Source: Varroa destructor
Taxonomy: Eukaryota > Arthropoda > Arachnida > Mesostigmata > Varroidae
Assembly: GCF_002443255.2 (NCBI RefSeq)
Contig: NW_019211455.1
Span: forward strand, 21,861,126 to 21,925,125
DNA length: 64,000 bases
Reading direction: 5' to 3'
How positions within the stretch are numbered: position 1 is the first letter of the stretch; every line of letters begins with the position of its first letter. Below the pieces are notes generated by a model that was given only the letters and a program-made list of their open reading frames with translations, was not told the origin of the DNA and ran no database searches. Of the stretch, positions 1-12,807 are shown piece by piece. A program made the position numbers and the translations under genes.

Positions 1-439
1 TTTAATATTAGGAGGAAGATCATTTGGTAAAGAATATCTCTTAAACAGATGACGTTCTGTAGTGCAAGTCATTCAGTCGAATTCCTTTGATTTGTGATGA
101 AGGGGTTCACAGCACTGCGTGAAGATAAGCTAATAATAAACACAGATGAAAATAAGTACCTACCTAATCATGATAATGTATAAATATATTTGTTTTCTCA
201 AATATATAGATTATTTAAGACATATTTGTAATCTATTTCTTATTAAATTTTGTTATCTGGTATTGTTATTGTCTTTGTTATTAGGCGCCAAGATTTTGTC
301 CAGATGAATTTAACCACAATATGTGACCTATCCCTTAATTAGGACCCAATCGCTGCGTCCATTGATGGATAGACACGCTTATCTACGTTTCACTGATTTT
401 TTTAGTTTTTATTAATATAGCTACTCGACATGTAATACA
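1..439. other. AT-rich upstream region of the epimerase gene
   Basis: No coding segment recognised. The 3' end of this stretch leads into the first exon of the ribulose-phosphate epimerase gene. A clear TATA box or initiator could not be assigned. Confidence 0.5.
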
Positions 440-463
440 ATGGCGTTTGCTGCAGATTCGTAA
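440..463 (+). promoter_or_regulatory. Seven-codon upstream ORF overlapping the epimerase start
   Basis: An ATG at 440 opens a seven-codon frame (MAFAADS) whose TAA at 461-463 shares its last base with the epimerase ATG at 463, giving TAATG. If the mRNA is unspliced here, ribosomes would terminate directly on the main start codon, which could favour reinitiation. Alternatively, the CTGCAG ending at 455 is a splice acceptor and the upstream ORF is absent from the mRNA. Confidence 0.35.
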
Positions 464-1803
464 TGTCGGCCTGTGGAAATGTCGTGTGTAAGATCGGTCC
501 ATCGATCCTCAATGTGGACCTTTCTAACTTAGCGGAGGAGTGCCAACGACTTTTGTCATACGGAGCCGACTATCTTCACCTCGATGTCATGGATGGCCAC
601 TTTGTACCCAATCTCACCTTCGGCCACCCAGTTGTCAAGTGTCTTCGTGGCAAAGTTCCTAAGGTCGATTTTCGAGCCATATCGTTGAAATCGAAGCTAT
701 CAACTCATTATGAAATGACAGCCTTTCCCTTCTGTAAAAAATATATATGACGTTGACTGCTGTTACTCATATCATTTGCTTAACTTATCAGGCGTTTTTC
801 GACATGCACATGATGGTAGCGAAACCTGAGCAGTGGGTTACTTCTATGGCTGACGCAGGAGCAGATCAATATACATTTCACTTAGAGGCTACGAATGACG
901 CACTTGGACTCATCCGAGCCATTCGCGAGGCTGGGATGAAGGTTAGCACATGGAGTGAGAAGAAGCTCGCAACTTTTCATTATTTCAATATGCTTCGTAT
1001 CTGAATTGGTAAACGATGTGGTACGTATTCTTGTATACGCGGTCAAGCCGAAATTCTGAGCGTGGCATATCGTTTGTCCTTTAGAATGTTTATCTGCGCC
1101 TGACGTGCGTTTGCGCCCGTTTTTACTTAATTAGGTGGGTGTCGCTATTAAACCAGGCACAATCGTGAAGGAGATGGATTATGTACTCGATAAGGTTGAC
1201 ATGGCGCTTATTATGACTGTCGAGCCAGGGTTTGGAGGACAGAGCTTTATGCCCGACATGATGCCAAAGGTACGCGGTTTTAACTTTTTATATATTTCTT
1301 TTTGGAATATATGAATTATCCAAAGAATAAAGAAGCTCAATGTCTAATTTTTCTATTTAGCATATATTTTTAACAGAGAACAATAGCTGCCCTAACATTG
1401 CAATATGAGTGCAATAATTTTGAGAAATTTATTCTATGTTCGAAGGCGATCTATGCTTCTTTAATACACACACACACATATGTACATATATATATTAATC
1501 TGACAAAATATTAGCGGAAAACTTTTACACTTTAAGGTTGACTAAAAAAAAAAGCTTTTACAAAGTTATTTCTGTCATTGTTCTGCATATTATTATTCAT
1601 GTTATTGTCTTTAGGTTGAATACATTCGAAAGCATTACCCGACATTGGATATTGAAGTAGATGGCGGAGTGGGCCTTTCGACGATTGATGCCTGCGCTCG
1701 CGCGGGCGCCAACATGATTGTAAGCGGTACAGCAGTCACCCGAAGCCCAGAACCGGAAAAAGTTATCACAGCCCTTCGTGCTGCTGTAGTTAAAAATCTT
1801 TGA
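463..1803 (+). CDS. Rpe: Ribulose-5-phosphate 3-epimerase, four coding exons
   Basis: Interconverts ribulose-5-phosphate and xylulose-5-phosphate in the non-oxidative pentose phosphate pathway; a cytosolic TIM-barrel metalloenzyme. Coding exons 463-663, 792-941, 1135-1269 and 1615-1803 all join in phase 0 and give 224 residues, against 228 in human RPE as I recall it. Expected metal ligands are visible: H39 and D41 (in [10 protein letters not shown]), H73 (FDMHMMV) and D178 (EVDGGVG). The catalytic acid/base pair D41/D178 is intact. Phosphate-binding signatures VEPGFGGQ and GANMIVSG are present. The start is chosen because M463 lies eight residues before the conserved KIGPSILN strand, as in homologues. 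The exon 1 donor (AAG/GTCGAT) is weak but needed for continuity. Nothing suggests decay. Confidence 0.95.
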
Positions 1804-1977
1804 ATTGCTAATTCGCAGCTAAGTCATCAGCTCAGCATATATGGCAATACATGTATTAGTTTACATGCAGGACTTTCTTGCAGCGTAGGGCTGAGAAAGA
1901 CATCTGGAGAGGGCAAGAAGTTCTCATGTAATATATACGCATGGTTCAAAAAAATAATGTATATATATTATTTTCAA

Positions 1978-1983
1978 AATAAA
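1978..1983 (+). terminator. Polyadenylation signal of the epimerase gene
   Basis: AATAAA about 175 bases after the epimerase stop codon, the first canonical hexamer on this strand downstream of it. Confidence 0.6.
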
Positions 1984-3360
1984 GTAATGTCAAGTAACAC
2001 TTCTAAATCTCAGTGGGCTTTATCGCTAAAAAAGCAAGCTGAAAATATGGCAAGCAAGCTATTGACTTCTTGTCCTATGCTCAGCAGAATGCTGAAGTAA
2101 TTCGTTAATTTCGTATACTTTAGAAGGTGCGTTATGCTTACATTATTTTCAGAGAAGTATAGCAGGGTAGTGAGCTGGATTTTTTTGTATATAATTAGTG
2201 AACGATGGTGGATCATGGATGTGATTTACAGCATGCAAATCCGACACATCTTGCATGACTGTATAGATATTATTCTGATAATAGTTCGCATTGTTTTATG
2301 AGCTTTTAAAACAGCGTTGGACGACTTTTTGAACTCCAAAACTATTTGAAAGTATTTTTTCGGGAATGAATAGGTTTAGACGTGTAGCAAGAAGGATATA
2401 GCTTCAATTACACTCTTAATCTTGATTTCTTCTTTCCTTTTATTATTGTCTGAGTACATTATTCCAAGGTGAATGATTTATACGTTATCGCTTACGCACG
2501 TGCACATAATCCCGTGAGTAATCCTGCGAGGTGTCATATTCTAAGAAAACTGTTTACCTTTTTGAAAACCTATGTAGACCTAGTTGATAGCCTTGCTATA
2601 CAAATTGTCGCTTTTTGATACATGCTTAATATGTTATTCATTAAATCGGAGACAGAGACGGCGTCAATTTATAATACACCTGTATAACGTTTATTATGCA
2701 ATACGAATGTAGAATAGAATGCAATTCCAACATTTTTAGGGAATTATTTCATGAATTGCGATTTTGCAAGAAAACAACAGATCTATCTTTACATAGGTGC
2801 CTGGAGAAGTAAATACAGATTATGTACAGAATAACCTTTTGGTTATTTAGGTCAGCAGTTACTGTTAGATGAGTTTCGATTATTATACTATTCGTACTTC
2901 ATTGAATAGTAAATTTAACTCAAGTACAGCTTCGAATATAGACACAACAAGTTCGACCGATTTCTCTAAACAGAGTCGCATTGTTTCTTCCTTACTGATA
3001 TGTGCTGCGTAGGAATCGTATCGGTAAATATGAGAAACAGCAATTGCGCCGGTTTACATTCTCTTATTTAAAAAATAACCATTCACATAGTTACAAGCTT
3101 GCCCTCATCAAGCTTACTTGGATAACATATAATGTCGCGAGCGCAACAGAACGTAAATGTTGTAATTGAAATAAAATTATCTGAAGTTTATCATTTGTGT
3201 AATTGAAGCGCGGATATTTAGGCTCGGGGATCGTGCATCCGCACTTTATGCGCGTATTTACGCTATTATTATTGATCATACAAGTGAACTCCTCATAACA
3301 CGATTCTTCACAATGCTGTGCATCATTTAGTCACTTGACATAGTAGCAGCAGCAATACAA
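1984..3360. other. Intergenic region, convergent gene ends
   Basis: Lies between the 3' ends of the epimerase (+) and the Methuselah-like receptor (-). AT-rich; only short spurious open frames seen. The 3'UTR of the receptor must end here, but no single polyadenylation signal could be picked with confidence. Confidence 0.5.
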
Positions 3361-6300
3361 TTACTGACGGTGTATCGTATTTGCGGCAGAATCAGGCGGA
3401 GTTGGCGTTATCAAAGGAGGAAGTATTGGAGTTAAGGCACTCTGCGGCACGTTCATGTGGATCGGCTTGATAACAGCGCTCGAAACGCGTCGTTCATGAG
3501 GAAACTTTGGCCGGTCCATGTGTTTCGGTAGCGGTGTTGCGGGAATAAGATTTGTCACTGGCGGTCCATAACGATGATTGTTGGGGTTCATTGGCGGGGC
3601 GGGGTTGTGATTAAATTCAGGGACGACGGCGCTAGGACGGCGAGACTGTCCCGGAGCGCTCGGTGCTTGTAGAAAGAGATTTTTACGAGACAACTCTGTG
3701 GAAAATTTTGGGGTAAGCGGGCATGGAGTAGGTTCTCGGTGCGAGCGGTCTTCAGGCATCGTGAGCGCTGGAAGATCCTTAGCTGAGTTTACGAGAACGC
3801 CAGCTGAACGCATAGCCCTGTGTCGTGGGTCGCGATGGGTCACTTCATCGAAAAACAGCCAAAATCCGGTTGGATTTAACGCTGTACGAGCTGTCAGCCA
3901 TAAGCCCTGACATCCGTAAAGGATACTGAATGCAATCCAGCCCTCCTTGATCTGCATGTCGACAGCTAAGAACACGGATGTCCACGTAGAGAAGCTTAAA
4001 ATAAGGAAGCCGGCTATTGTATAGAGGTGGTTACGATTCGTATGAGATACGCCATCGGAACTTTGGCTACGGCCATGCACGTGAATTCGAACGGGCGGTC
4101 GCGGTCGACACAAAATTCGTTTAAGGCACAATACAAATCCAAGCAAGTCTGCCAGACCAACAAGAATTAATGGGCCGTAGAAGAACAGCGCGAACGCAAT
4201 TCCCGTAGAAATGAAACAAAGTGGTTTCCCTACTCGGGCTCCGATACCGAACTCAGCACCCCACTTGTCGCTTGTCGACGACATAGTCATAAACACTAAA
4301 GGCAGACCCCATGAGAACATACTGAACTTTTTTGTGCTGGGACCCGCGCCGCGACGCTTTTTTGGTAATTTGTTAAATAGGGCTCGATACGAGTCCAAAA
4401 TGGCAGATGAAGCCCAGAAGTACATTGCCAAATGGAAGAAAATCATAGCGAGACCCGTTGTATAGCAATCGCTTGCAAACGGCTTTTTGTGAAGCGCGCA
4501 AGCAAACGTTATGTTCGCACAGAGTGAAGAGATAGCAAGCCATTGAATGTTTTTTCCCCATTGACTACTGCGCAGCTCGTAAACAACTAAGTGGAGAACG
4601 ATCACGCAGAATAATCCGATGATGCTAAGGTAGTTAAGGGCGTTAAATATGAACTTGTCACGCGTCTGCAGCTCAAACGATAGCCACTCTGGTTCACAGT
4701 AGTATATATAATCAACCGAACCATTATCGGATCGGGTCATGTAATATTCGCTTGGCTTGAGAATCTTACCGGTGTGGTTGAGTCTGATTTCCTTGTGACG
4801 CAACTCTGATATCCACTCGTAGGGAATTTTCTGGGTGATACAAGCCATGGTCAGGTTAACATTGCTATACGGGTCTGGTAGTGTGTCCAAGATGTTGAGA
4901 CACCGTTGTTCTTCCTCTACCCATACGTATTGCTCAGGACAACCAATGTAGACGCACACTTGGAGAAGATCGTCGTATAGCATATTTTGAGCACATTTAC
5001 CAACGTACTTGCCCTTTCGCTCATGATGCCATGGCCAAAGGTCCACGCTAATGGTCTTGCGCCATGCCGTCCGCGTCACCATGAAGACATTCCAGTTTTG
5101 TGTGTTGCTATACGCGCCACAACGGATATTCCATAATTTAACGCCATCGCAAAGTGCGCAGTGATAATTTTTGTAGTTACGTGCAGTGATCTTGTCATGA
5201 ACGTAAGATGTGTACGACGTGCACTTGTAGGCAAGATCTTGGTCTTCCTTAGAGAAAAAGGTCTTCTGGCAAACGGTGATAGATTCAATGCACTTCCTGA
5301 AATGTAAATAGAGATCGTGGGCTCATTAGAGGTACCTGTACGTTCATTGATTTTTGGATAGTATTTCATATATTAATATAGGCAACAGTTGCTCCAGATT
5401 GATATACTTAAAGTCAATAGAATTTCGAACGATTGCTAAATGTCAAACTGAACATTGAATGTGTCGCTTATGGCTTAGTAGCTTGTCAAGAGTACATTTA
5501 CAGGCGTTATTGAAATCCTCATGTATACATTTAACATTAGAACCAGTGAAATACGGTACTTTATTTCATTAATATTTTCTGTGGTTATAACTAACCTGAG
5601 CACGTTGGTTTTTATAAAGTCTATATCCCGAAATTCAGGAATATCGAGAATACAATCGTGGTGGAACTTTCCGTTGTGCAGGGTAAACTCTTCCGTGTTA
5701 ACGTTATACGTAAGATTGCCAACTTCGACAAGTTGTTGTACAACCTCAGCATCAAACTTAACAATATGTTCGCCTGGACGAAAACGATCTTCGAATCCAG
5801 TTCGGTTATATAATCCTGAAAAGCATATATATACAAGTGCAAGTTTTAAAAGAGAGTAATAGATTTGATACCCAAGCGCGAAGCAATGACTCGTATTTAT
5901 AACTGGGTAATATGTTACGGCGATAAAGTCTATGTATACTATTTTACTTGCTATATAAACATTAGCTTTTGTTAATGCTATGCTTGATAATAAATTGTTA
6001 TACACAGATAGATCACATCGCTTTAGGTCTCCTCCTACAACTCTCAAGTTGATGAAAGAAAAGTATATACCAAGAAACGACGCTAAAAAACCACAGTAGC
6101 AAATGTGATACTGTTCGAGTCGATCCGTTATCATTAATTTACCTTCATTAGTGCAAACTAGCCGAGAACGACCCCATGGTCGGATAAGGTCTGTTTTCCG
6201 ATTGCAGATAGCACAAAACACGTTCCAGAACATGAAACCAGACTTTTGCTCAAGGACTGGCAACTGAGTGAGGTAGGAAACAGTCATATCAAGCTTGTCT

Positions 6301-8721
6301 GGATCCTCCTCGCATCGGTGTCGGACCTAAAATTATAGAATAAAAGAATAATAAAACGCATATCACAATATTAATTTTTATACAGTTATTATAAATAATG
6401 GAATACGTATTTTAGTTGTCAGTTCTGTCGTGACCCGAATATTCCGGCGTGACCGTAAGAGACTTCTGAACACCTGTATGAATTTGACTTCTCAATATAC
6501 GAAAATTATTAAATAAAAAAAAATGGGTGAGAAATCCAGGCACAACATTACTGGTTTTATTACATATGTGCCACTTTTAGCATACCTGGTCGTTTGGCCA
6601 TGAGTTTGGGCAGGCTCGAATGACGTAGAAACCACCACGTTCATAACATGTCCATTTTCGATCAACAGATGTCACGCCCCGATTGTCTATGCAGCAGTCA
6701 TCGTATTCGCCACATGCGTAATCGCATTTGCAGCGTTCCCTAAAGCAGGAAGATGCGAAAAGATTACTGCACAGGAATCTTCTTTGGATACAATTGATAC
6801 CTTACTATAAAATCCTATAAAATCCTGTTTTAATTTTTTTTTTTGGAAAAATAAAATGTTCCCATAAGGTAATAGAATTCGTCTTCCTTTGCAAGAAGTT
6901 TACGGTGTCAATACCTCTAAAAAAGTAGTGCTTGTGGTACGATGGTTATCAACTTCGAAACATGTTACAGTGAAACAGGATACACGAACATAACTCTTCT
7001 ATAACCAATGGAAAAAAATGCCTTAAAAACTATAACAGTATTTATGATGGAAGAGAAACATCATCACGTTCAAAGATTTTTTTAAAAGGAGTGACGTTTG
7101 TTGCATAATTTTCAAAAAACCCTCAAATAGTTTAACACAAATTCCATAAATTTATTATGAGAACTGCATATTCTATTTGATTTTTGGTAACGTATTCAGC
7201 TTATCGAAAGCAGATATTTACGGATTATTATATTATTACGTTTTTCCTAGACAGTACTAAGGGATTACCACGAAAGAATAAAAGATGTGACCTAGGAGCA
7301 CGTAAATTTCTACCAACTAGATACTAAGTAATTGAAAATATGGTTTTCCCTCCACAAAAGTTGTGACTTCTAACATTTAACAATGGCGTTATGCCAACAC
7401 AAGAACATGTTTGCTGTGTAACGGTAGTAAATGCAAAGAATATTGACGGATCTAGCAGAGCCACTGTGGGTTGAAGCCAAAATCAGCTCGACCACAAAGC
7501 TAGCTGACCCACAGGTATTCGGTAGCTAACTTAAACCAGTGAACAGCCAACAGCACTCGTGCTGCTTGCCTGACATAATCTGACTGAATTACACTAGATA
7601 TTCACACAGCTCACTGCGTGCACGCATCTTCACACTTTTAATTATAGGTTAATATATATAAAGATAATAGGAACTGTTAGCCTATAATGTATTGCAAGCG
7701 TTAAAAAGTCGAAAGAAAGTTCTGAGAAGCTGTCCCTGATCAAGGTGGAAATTCCTACATCACAGATACAAACCAACCTACATCGAACAAACGCCTATGT
7801 TTTCGAGCTCATTCATTCTTTCAAGATTTATCGCAACTGTTTTACTGAAACTGTGTTGCCGTTTAAGATTTATATTTCGATGTGTCTTTTTCTTTAGGGT
7901 CAACTATAAGATAATGCTTATACCTTACATTTTAGCTAACCTTATTTTGCTAAGCTTGATAGACTTTGTTAAATACAGAAGGATGGTCTGCAAACGATCA
8001 AAGGTCTGATATAGCCCAACACAAAAATCGGGGACGACATCATTCATTTTCTAATAGGTTGCATGCAGGCTCATTCTTCTATTTATTAACGTTTTTTTTC
8101 ATGTAATAATTACAATAAGAATAAAACTTCAATTACCTGTAGTAATAGCCGCTAACGAATATATGCTTTAAAAAGCTCCTATCTAATCGATTGGCATTGG
8201 CAGTAAACAAAGTTTCGAGTTTGCAATTTTAAAACTGTAGCATGGGTGAAGGAAAATCTACTGTCTGTACCAGCATTCGAGGACTTAATCCGTTTGTCTC
8301 AGTGTTTCGCTTACCTGTGAATCTCCGGAATACTCGTCGCGCATAAGTCTTGTTCGCCATCACCTAAGCACACTTTAGCCTTAATACGCTCGTCACGAAG
8401 GCGTAACTCTTTATGTTCTATGAATCCGGCCAAAAGATCCTGCTGATCAGTTCCCAAATCTTGATGAGTGGGATCCACATCTGAAGGCGACGAGCTATCG
8501 CCGACACTGCCCAATGCGCCCATTGTCCAATGGAGTTTGGGGCGTTTATTTTCACCTGTGTCCCCTGAAACTCCCAATCGACTTCCACACCTTCCCGGAG
8601 ACGATTCCAAGTATTCATTTGGTAGAAAACGTTGTTCAATGGTGAATTTCTCCGATATTGGCGGAAACCAACCCGTTTCCCAGGGAGATATGAGGACCAC
8701 AGCCCACAACAGAAGTTTCAT
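3361..8721 (-). CDS. Methuselah-like 7TM receptor with somatomedin-B-like ectodomain
   Basis: A secretin/Methuselah-class G-protein-coupled receptor at the plasma membrane; ligand unknown. Coding exons on the minus strand are 8721-8315, 6739-6586, 6326-6143, 5815-5596 and 5296-3361. Junction phases 2, 0, 1 and 2 all agree, giving 966 residues. Residues 1-20 form a signal peptide (MKLLLWAVVLISPW...). Exon 2 encodes a Cys-rich segment with CKCDYACGEYDDCC, the pattern of a somatomedin-B module. Further Cys-rich ectodomain includes YKNYHCALCDGV, typical of arthropod Methuselah-like proteins. Seven hydrophobic helices span about residues 538-793, from IFNALNYLSIIGLFCVIVLH (TM1) to the ILYGCQGLWL helix (TM7). 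A Pro/Ser-rich tail of about 170 residues follows. The 7TM domain lies entirely in the last exon. Exon boundaries are inferred by hand; the class assignment is more secure than the SMB call. Confidence 0.88.
6740..8314 (-). other. Large first intron of the receptor gene
   Basis: A 1,575-base intron, donor CAG/GTAAGC, separating the signal-peptide exon from the somatomedin-B exon. AT-rich; no additional exon or RNA gene recognised inside. Confidence 0.6.
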
Positions 8722-11690
8722 GGCACTTCAGCTCTTCATGCCGGCATGTGAAACTTCGCCACCTGGTCCAACGTTGTGCTGTTGATAGGAATATAAAAGG
8801 CGCGGTAAAAATTGGTCCACACCGATGAACTCTTTGTAACCTAGCGGGTAGTAATCCTTCTACTTACGTTAAGCGTTTTTCCCTGCTACTTTGTTGACCT
8901 TCGATTCTGAACGCTTGAAGCAGCAGCTCATCGTTTAACGCTAGCGGTAATAATCATGCCCTATTTTGACGAACTTGATTTTCTCAATTGATATACACTA
9001 CAGAAGGTAGCGTACTGTATACAATAATATCCTCAGTATCCTTCGGAGCACAGGTATTGTCGCTTTTTGGTGCATCACTCGAGCCACGCTTGAGGATAAC
9101 GCTGCAGGACTACATAAAATCTATGTATCTCTGTATGCGTGTGCTTGAGTCAGCCTTGTCTGAGTCTGTGTGGTTGACTCTGTCTTTGCCGTGCAATATC
9201 GGCGACAAGAGGGAGATTTCTTCTCTTGGGTTCCGGTCGGCGTCCGGTCCAGGCGTGTAGGCTACGTGAGTTTGCTTGCTAGCAGTGAAGGAACCTTAGT
9301 AAAATTTTTATCTAAGATTTCTCTGCCGAGCTAGGACTACCGTCGTTGGCAGTTAGCGCCTAGCAGCGACAGGCTGCGGGCGAGGACAGCATCGGGTATC
9401 GAGTTAGGTGGCCGCAGAACGACGAGGTTGTGGCACGGACAGGGTGCGAGTGCAGCATGGCATGTCCTGCTATTGCTAGAACCAGACACAGCTTACTAAT
9501 AGTGTAAACCTCTTTCAATAGCTAGCACACTGACGTGTACCTGGCAGTACTCAACTGGCTTACATCAAACGGCAATATCTTTGTTCTCCGATTGCGGCTA
9601 CTGTCGACTGTCGCGAAGTCACACTACAGTCTAGCAACGTTAAACACGTTTTTCCCATGCATATGCTAAAAGTAGAGAGCTTAGTGTACATTGCTGAGCA
9701 CGGCGAAACCTTTTGACACAGTGAGTTAGTCAATGAGTTAGTAGTACTAGGACGATAAACTGGGTGCTGCTACCGATCTGAGCAGCGGACCAGGTTTTCA
9801 ATATACTCAATAGCTGGGCTTTACGTACTATCTGTGTTCTTAAAGTAGGTCTGGAGATGACTCAAAGCTAGGTAAATCTCACGGTTAGGTAATAGTAAGG
9901 TGGGAATATGAAAACACATTACAGTAGATGTCACATGTATTAACATAGAGATGGGTAAACAATGAGCTCTCACGAGGAAAACCCGAGCTGTGGAAAGGTA
10001 AGATTTTTTTGTAGGGGTCGACTGTAGTTTAATATTGATTGTCTGACAATATGATAGCAGGATATTTAAGTATCATGCAAACTTGAACGTTTGTCCATGA
10101 TAATGTTCATGAACTAAAGATATAGTTTGCCTAATATTAAAAGGTATCTGTGTATGATTCTTTTTAGGTAGTACATACATGATGCATCCATTTAAACAGG
10201 AATACCATGAGTCACCCGAATTTTTGCATATGTTGAGTTAGATCAGGTACCCGTTACTGTGAGTTTGTCTTTAAACCTTAAACAGGTTACGCGATTTGAT
10301 TGTTTACAACACTAAACGTTCCTTTGCTACCTTTTGACGCTCGAACTAGAAGAATGCACAAGTTATCCTGGTCCCCGCAGACAAAGGACTCTGAGCTACG
10401 ATAATTGGCTCTCAAGTGTTATACTTTGGCACTGGGGAATCCGTTGGACTCTAAAGAACCGTCTTGACGGCATCTATAAGCATTGAATGCTATAAATACA
10501 CATCCACGTGTGATAACCCAAATTTACTAAGACACGCCTAGTTAACAACTTTTTATCTTAACCTGATAAATCGAATATCCATGTACTCATTTCGTTTGAA
10601 TATCTATGCACTAGCACACACTTAGGGTGGTCGATATACGCTGCTTTTACATTTTATACATTTATACCTGCTCTGCCTCCTTTGCTAGCTGAAATGTATG
10701 AGAAGATCAGCCAATCCTCACCGATATCTTTCTATAAGCAATAAACATACTCATCTCGCTGGTTAAAAAGTTAATTTGCAGTTACGTATACCTATCACGA
10801 ATCTCATTACGCTTCGTATTCATAATACGCTATTATATTTCGCACCAATATAATTTAAAAATATTTCTAAGTTCAGTTGCGTATAAAGATTGGCAAAGAT
10901 GCTCCCGTCTCCTAAAATGCAGAGCGTGCTTTATACACATTTATGTATCTATATAAATTTCTCTTTAAATTCTATGCGGAAAAGCAGATTCGTTGAAAGC
11001 CGGCTTGTCAAAGCGCAATTGTATGTCAAGACGAATTATATTTGATGGAGTTACTATAACCAATGGCATCAGAATTCTATCTTGCGTACGCATTTCCTTC
11101 ACACTGTTTACGAGTATGTCACAATTTCGAAAACGTCGCTTAGAACCTTACATGTTTCAGAATGCTTACTCCGTTAATAACAAATGTTGGCAGCTTAATT
11201 GAAACATATTATTCAGTAAGCAATGTTTATACCAAAAAACTTGCATAGGAGACATTGACTACAGGAGCTCTATAGTAAATTTGGGGTTACAATGTAAACA
11301 CACGTAAAGTCCTTGAACACACTGTTTTTTAGACCAACTTGCTCATACTTTTCAGAATTTATTAGGGCATATTAAAAAACTACGTACGTAAATTATGTAC
11401 CATCAAATCAGTTTTACGTATCTTACATTATACGGAACTGTACTGTGTATAAGATGTAACTTGAGCGGTTAGTCCTGCGCCTGAAACAGAGACACCCCGT
11501 GTGCAAGGAACCTAACACATCCTTATATTCAAGTATCATATGCTATCTTGCAGTATCTACGCGACAATTAATGTTTCACACTGCTAAGCCATAATCCACG
11601 CGCCCATAGTTGTTCAAATCCCTAAAAATTTATTTGCAAAATACTGCATAAACATGCATAAAAAGACACTTTCTTATATACGAGGCGCCG
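8722..11690. other. Intergenic region upstream of the receptor and downstream of RpS2
   Basis: Nothing coding recognised. A TATAAAAG string lies near 8794 on the plus strand and a GTGAGT donor-like site near 9265, with GC-richer sequence between about 9,200 and 9,470. These may mark noncoding first-exon or promoter sequence, but orientation cannot be settled from sequence alone. Confidence 0.4.
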
Positions 11691-11696
11691 TTTATT
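11691..11696 (-). terminator. Polyadenylation signal of RpS2
   Basis: TTTATT on the plus strand, i.e. AATAAA in the RpS2 sense, 75 bases beyond the stop codon. Such a short 3'UTR is usual for ribosomal protein genes. Confidence 0.7.
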
Positions 11697-11770
11697 AAAC
11701 ATTGAGGGGAAAGAAATGTTACGCAATGCCTGCCACTAGTTGAGACCTCATCCTTGGATTAGTTACGTTA

Positions 11771-12805
11771 TTATTCATGATGATATTGGGTACGGGCGGC
11801 CTTCTGGAGATGGTCAGTGTGGACCTGGTAAGGAGTTTTCTCTAGAGGGCGTTCCTTCCACAAATCGGGGGTGAGATAAGCGTACGTCTGTTGGATGGCC
11901 AGATAGGTAGCTTTAGCGAAGTTTCCCAATGTACAGGTGGAGCCCCGAGCTTGTGTGTAACAGTCATCGATACCGGCCATCTGCAGAAGTTTCTTAGGCA
12001 CTGGTGCAGACACTATGCCAGTACCACGCGGCGCAGGAATCAACTTCACACTGACCGAACCGCATTTACCAGACACTTTGCAAGGCACTGTGTGAGGGCG
12101 ACCTGTAATACGTGAGGAATAGGAGCACATGTCATTCTATGGTATGACTTTACACGAGGCCTGCTGACCCCGTAACAGTATGAATATTCATATTGTGACA
12201 ATCGTATACAGGCGCAAACAGGTAAAACAAGTTTCACCTGTTTGCGCCTGTATAAGATTTCTTTATGCAAAATGCAGGGAAGACTGCTGGCAAATTGTCA
12301 TACGGGTGACAGCGCCCACATACACACCGATCTTGTTACCCCAGTAGCCTCGACGGACAGGAATCACAGATAGCTTAGCCAGAACGATAGCGCCTCGAAT
12401 GGCGGTGGCAACTTCCTTTGAACACTTGACACCGAGACCGACGTGTCCGTTGTAATCGCCAATAGCGACAAAGGCTTTGAAGCGCGTACGTTGACCGGCA
12501 CGAGTCTGCTTCTGCACGGGCATTATTTTCAGTACATCGTCCTTCAACGACTGTCCGAGGAAGTGGTCGATGATCTCAAATTCCTTGATAGGAAATGAAT
12601 AAGGATAGATCTCCTCTAAACACTTAATTTTTCCGTCTTTAACGAGACGGCCCAGCTTGGTGACGGGCTGCCACTCCTTGTCGCCCTCTTTCCCTCCACG
12701 TCCGCGTCCACGACCGCGACCTCTGCCGCGCCCACGGCCACCTCGTCCACCGCGTCCGAATCCGCCTCGGAAACCTCCGCGACTGGCTGGAACTGCATCC
12801 GCCAT
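11771..12805 (-). CDS. RpS2: 40S ribosomal protein S2 (uS5), two coding exons
   Basis: uS5 component of the small cytosolic ribosomal subunit, near the mRNA entry channel and involved in decoding fidelity. Exons 12805-12328 and 12102-11771 join in phase 1 ([13 protein letters not shown]) and encode 269 residues, close to animal homologues. Residues 9-38 are an Arg-Gly-rich tail ([15 protein letters not shown]...), a typical arginine-methylation substrate. The uS5 core follows: [20 protein letters not shown], then [32 protein letters not shown] and [13 protein letters not shown]. The start is the ATG at 12805, just after a pyrimidine-rich AG (12809-12808) that looks like the acceptor of a 5'UTR intron. 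The coding intron carries a perfect hairpin, listed separately. Confidence 0.96.
12205..12254. repeat. Perfect 19-bp inverted repeat in the RpS2 intron
   Basis: Arms 12205-12223 and 12236-12254 are exact reverse complements around a 12-base loop, inside the 225-base RpS2 intron (12103-12327). It could be a structured intronic RNA or a templated inverted duplication. It lacks obvious H/ACA or C/D snoRNA boxes. Confidence 0.9.
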
Positions 12806-12807
12806 TG

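Noticed and set aside
5475..6287. Continuous 270-codon frame across two receptor exons and the intron between
   Set aside because: The central part is AT-rich intron sequence; GAAG/GTAAAT donor and TTTTCAG acceptor with matching phase 1 support splicing instead.
8988..9260. 90-codon plus-strand frame with TATA-like string upstream
   Set aside because: No recognisable protein features; the GC-richer DNA here is better read as possible noncoding first exon or promoter.
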